Part shown: positions 61,861 through 64,000 of the stretch, one piece after another | Numbering within the stretch: position 1 is the first letter of the stretch | Layout: each line of letters opens with the position of its first letter | Assembly (NCBI RefSeq): GCF_051131705.1 | Contig: NZ_CP180316.1 | Span: 1,922,001-1,986,000, forward strand | Length of the DNA: 64,000 bases | From: Arthrobacter_M sp030063245 | Lineage (GTDB): Bacteria > Actinomycetota > Actinomycetes > Actinomycetales > Micrococcaceae | Reading direction: 5' to 3' | The notes under the pieces: generated by a model | What the model saw: the letters and a program-made list of their open reading frames with translations, nothing else | Databases searched by the model: none | What the model was told of the DNA's origin: nothing | Translations under genes and position numbers: made by a program

Positions 61861-62585
61861 GGCCTGAGACCAGCGAAGTCTGAGACCAACGAAAACAGGG
61901 CGCGGCTGGGGACAGCGTTCAGCTGCTCCGCATAGAGCCTCCGGCAGATATCGAACTGGCGCAGCGCCTCGGCAGCGTTCCCTTCGGCCAGATGCGCGCA
62001 AATAACGGCCCGGTGAGCGCTCTCGCGCAGGGGGTCAACGCTGACAGCGGCTAAGGCAGCCTCAACGGCCGCACCGAAACGGCGTTCCTGCAGCAACAGC
62101 GTGGACAATGACTCCAGGGAATGCAACCGCATTTGCCTGATCCGCTCGCGGTCAACGACAAGCCAATCGTCGCCCCAGTCCGGCAGCAGATCCGAGCTGA
62201 ACAGGGCCATCTCGGGGCGAGCCGCGGCGGAGCTGTCACCGCGGGCCAACGCGGCGGCGGCACTGTACAAATCCCATACATCCACGCGTACACCGTGCGG
62301 CAGATTCAGCTGTCCATGATCCTCGTTGAGCAAAAGCAATCGGCCACCGGCGAGTCTCCACATCGCAGTCCGGAGCCGGCCGGAGGCGTGGACGGTGGTG
62401 GCATCAGGCCACAATGTTCCCCAAATTTGTGATCTGGACAGGGTACCCCGCAGGGCCAAGAGCGCCATCAGCTTTTGGGTGGTCTCTGCCGGTACCGCCA
62501 GGTCGCCATCGACGACCGACAGGTTCCAGCGCCCGAGAAGCTGCAGGCGCGCCTCCCAGGGTACCGAATCTACACTGGCGGTCAT
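61848..62585 (-). CDS. Second SARP/BTAD-family transcriptional regulator
   Basis: A 245-residue relative of the convergent neighbour. It has the winged-helix region (RLQLLGRWNLSVVDGDLAV, then SRSQIWGTLWPDATTVHASG and RLRTAMWRLAGGRL) and the BTAD part (FGAAVEAALAAVSVDPLRES, then VICAHLAEGNAAEALRQFD). The ATG at 62585 lies after GGGGGG; the frame is open 14 codons further. The 3' ends of the two SARP genes overlap by 13 bases, so strong transcription of one would interfere with the other. Confidence 0.88.
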   Translation of the reverse strand: MTASVDSVPWEARLQLLGRWNLSVVDGDLAVPAETTQKLMALLALRGTLSRSQIWGTLWPDATTVHASGRLRTAMWRLAGGRLLLLNEDHGQLNLPHGVRVDVWDLYSAAAALARGDSSAAARPEMALFSSDLLPDWGDDWLVVDRERIRQMRLHSLESLSTLLLQERRFGAAVEAALAAVSVDPLRESAHRAVICAHLAEGNAAEALRQFDICRRLYAEQLNAVPSRALFSLVSDFAGLRPHRW

Positions 62586-62693
62586 GGGCCCCCCACTGTC
62601 GTGAGGTCCTATTCTGGGACTCAGCATCGGGCGCTGTCCAGTATATTTCGTCCATTGTGGTGAATCGGCAGATACGTTATCGCACCCCCGCCG

Positions 62694-63149
62694 TTGTCCG
62701 GCGCGTTCGCTGTCGTCCGGGAAGAATCGGCCGCTACCTGCAGTTGCGCCGACTCGAGTAGAGTCCGACCAGCAGACAGGGACGGGCCGGCGAGCCTCTC
62801 GACTGGCCCGTTCGCCTACTCGAAACCAGAGATCATCCGAGGACTGGATTCGGCCGATCTCATTCTGCTCCTTATCACGTCAAAGTTCATGGGGTCAGAA
62901 TTCATCGACCGGGTCGAGCTGAGGCGCGCTCTGGAGCGGCATCGCCGTGGTGACGCCGTTGTCGTACCCGTCATTCTCCGACCGGCCGACTGGGAGAGTG
63001 CGGGCCTTAACTTTTTTGAATGCTCTGGGGCGTGCACGGCAGTCTCCCTCGGTCCGTATACGGGCGCCGCTGTCGGGAGTAGGCTGTGGCCACCAGAGGG
63101 GAGGCACGGGTGTGTCTTATCGCGAAACGGTTGTCGGGCCCGGTCCTAA
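62694..63149 (+). pseudogene. TIR-domain remnant
   Basis: Within this open frame the segment from about 62806 reads IIRGLDSADLILLLITSKFM and later ELRRALERHRRGDAVVVPVI, followed by LRPADWESAGLN, which is the middle of a TIR domain (the alpha-C/beta-D part with the conserved final W). The N-terminal strand of the TIR fold, with the BB loop, is absent, and the end after 63020 is not TIR-like. It stops inside the start of the next gene. It may be a truncated effector-type gene, or the broken N-terminus of a TIR/patatin defence protein. Confidence 0.6.
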
Positions 63150-64000
63150 GAAGTTGTTGGCCTTGGATGGGGGAGGAATCCGCGGAGTCATCACCCTGGA
63201 GGTGCTCAGCGAGATCGAGCGGATGTTGCGGAAAGAATTAGGCCATAACGACGACTTCGTGCTGGCGGACTATTTCGACTACATCGCGGGCACGAGCACG
63301 GGAGCGATAATTGCCGCGGGCCTGGCCTTAGGGTGGCCGGTTGAGCGGCTGCGCGCACTATACGCCACTAACGGCAAAGACATGTTTGACAAAGCTTTCA
63401 TTGTCCACCGGTACCGGTATAAGTACGACAGCTCCCGGTTGTCGGCCATGCTAAAGCGGGAATTCGGAGCCACTACCCTGCTCGGCGGCGCGCAGCTGCG
63501 CACACTCTTGATGATGGTGCTTCGCAATGCCACCACAGACTCACCGTGGCCGCTGAGCAGCAATCCGCGGGCGAAATACAATGATCCGATGCGGGCGGAC
63601 AACAACCTGCAACTGCCCCTCTGGCAGCTTGTTCGCGCCAGCACCGCCGCGCCCGTCTACTTCCCGCCGGAAGTTGTCACCGTCGGTCCGAAGGACTTCA
63701 TCTTCGTCGACGGCGGTCTGACCGTGTACAACAACCCGTCCTTCCAGCTTTTCCTGATGGCGACGCACGGGGCGTACCGCCTTGATTGGCAAGTCGGAGA
63801 GCAGAACCTGCTGCTCGTTTCAATAGGCACGGGATCGGCGTCTGCCGCCAACGCGTACCTTCAGCCGGGGGACATGAACCTCGTTTACAACGTGTCATCC
63901 ATCCCGGGGGCCCTCATGCACGCGGCGGCAACTGAGCAGGACCTGCTGTGCAGGATCTTCGGCCGATGTCGTTACGGAGCCGCACTCGACAGGGAACTGG
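63112..64000 (+). CDS. Patatin-like phospholipase, 3' end beyond the window
   Basis: Starts with a GTG (VSYRETVVGPGPKKLLALDG) after GGGGAGG and stays open to the end of the window, at least 296 residues. It shows the oxyanion loop DGGGIRG (from D19), the nucleophile box GTSTGA with S62 and the catalytic FVDGG with D200. Patatins hydrolyse phospholipids; several act as effectors in CBASS-type phage defence, which often also use TIR domains. A TIR remnant directly upstream fits such a setting, but no cyclase gene is in the window. Confidence 0.9.
   Translation, partial: MSYRETVVGPGPKKLLALDGGGIRGVITLEVLSEIERMLRKELGHNDDFVLADYFDYIAGTSTGAIIAAGLALGWPVERLRALYATNGKDMFDKAFIVHRYRYKYDSSRLSAMLKREFGATTLLGGAQLRTLLMMVLRNATTDSPWPLSSNPRAKYNDPMRADNNLQLPLWQLVRASTAAPVYFPPEVVTVGPKDFIFVDGGLTVYNNPSFQLFLMATHGAYRLDWQVGEQNLLLVSIGTGSASAANAYLQPGDMNLVYNVSSIPGALMHAAATEQDLLCRIFGRCRYGAALDREL

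Noticed and set aside
1..64000. Prophage interpretation of the tail genes
   Set aside because: No capsid, portal, terminase, integrase or lysis gene was seen, while DUF4157, the AAA ATPase and the Pvc16-like cap are typical of eCIS.

Overview
The window is GC-rich DNA from an actinobacterium. A DUF222/HNH endonuclease gene of the 13E12 type, two SARP/BTAD regulators, a LAL-type LuxR regulator, a CsbD gene and the codon use fit a Micrococcales organism of the Arthrobacter kind; that placement is inference. No rRNA or tRNA gene and no CRISPR array was recognised.

Left part (1-21.6 kb), mixed chromosomal and accessory genes: a broken haloacid-dehalogenase gene and a broken flavin-reductase gene; a cupredoxin lipoprotein coupled to a small membrane protein; an ABC-2 exporter pair; a CsbD gene with a strong terminator; a frameshifted DUF222/HNH gene; a SulP transporter; a complete IS630-type element (11,363-12,498); a five-gene run (unknown protein, DsrE, AhpD-like, HD/LuxR regulator, OsmC) that meets a large LAL regulator head to tail; then frameshifted DoxX and VOC genes.

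Centre (21.7-59.7 kb, almost all on the minus strand): a contractile injection system of the extracellular (eCIS, Afp/PVC) lineage. In transcription order it encodes a Pvc16-like cap, a carboxypeptidase-regulatory-like protein, sheath, tube, a second sheath, a second tube, an Afp7-like tube/LysM adaptor, a 58-residue DUF5908-like protein, a gpD-like hub, a gpV-like spike, a protein with a C-terminal membrane segment, then a cargo island with three DUF4157 proteins (one on the opposite strand followed by a possible immunity gene, one frameshifted), and then gp25, baseplate J, an Afp12-like tail protein with an N-terminal propeller-like region, a tape-measure-like protein, an AAA ATPase and two related accessory proteins. 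Most neighbours overlap by ATGA, GTGA or TGATG, which indicates translational coupling. The distal end carries small genes, a LysM protein and a protealysin/emfourin protease-inhibitor pair.

Right part (59.8-64 kb): a divergent cysteine-rich coiled-coil protein, two convergent SARP-family regulators, a TIR-domain remnant and the start of a patatin-like phospholipase that leaves the window. The SARP promoter region and the divergent region at the head of the eCIS operon share a direct repeat GTGAC with an 11-bp period, the spacing SARP proteins use. The working model is that the SARP pair controls the injection system and its cysteine-rich neighbour, and that the system delivers or releases DUF4157 proteins, two of which end in nuclease-like D...ExK motifs.
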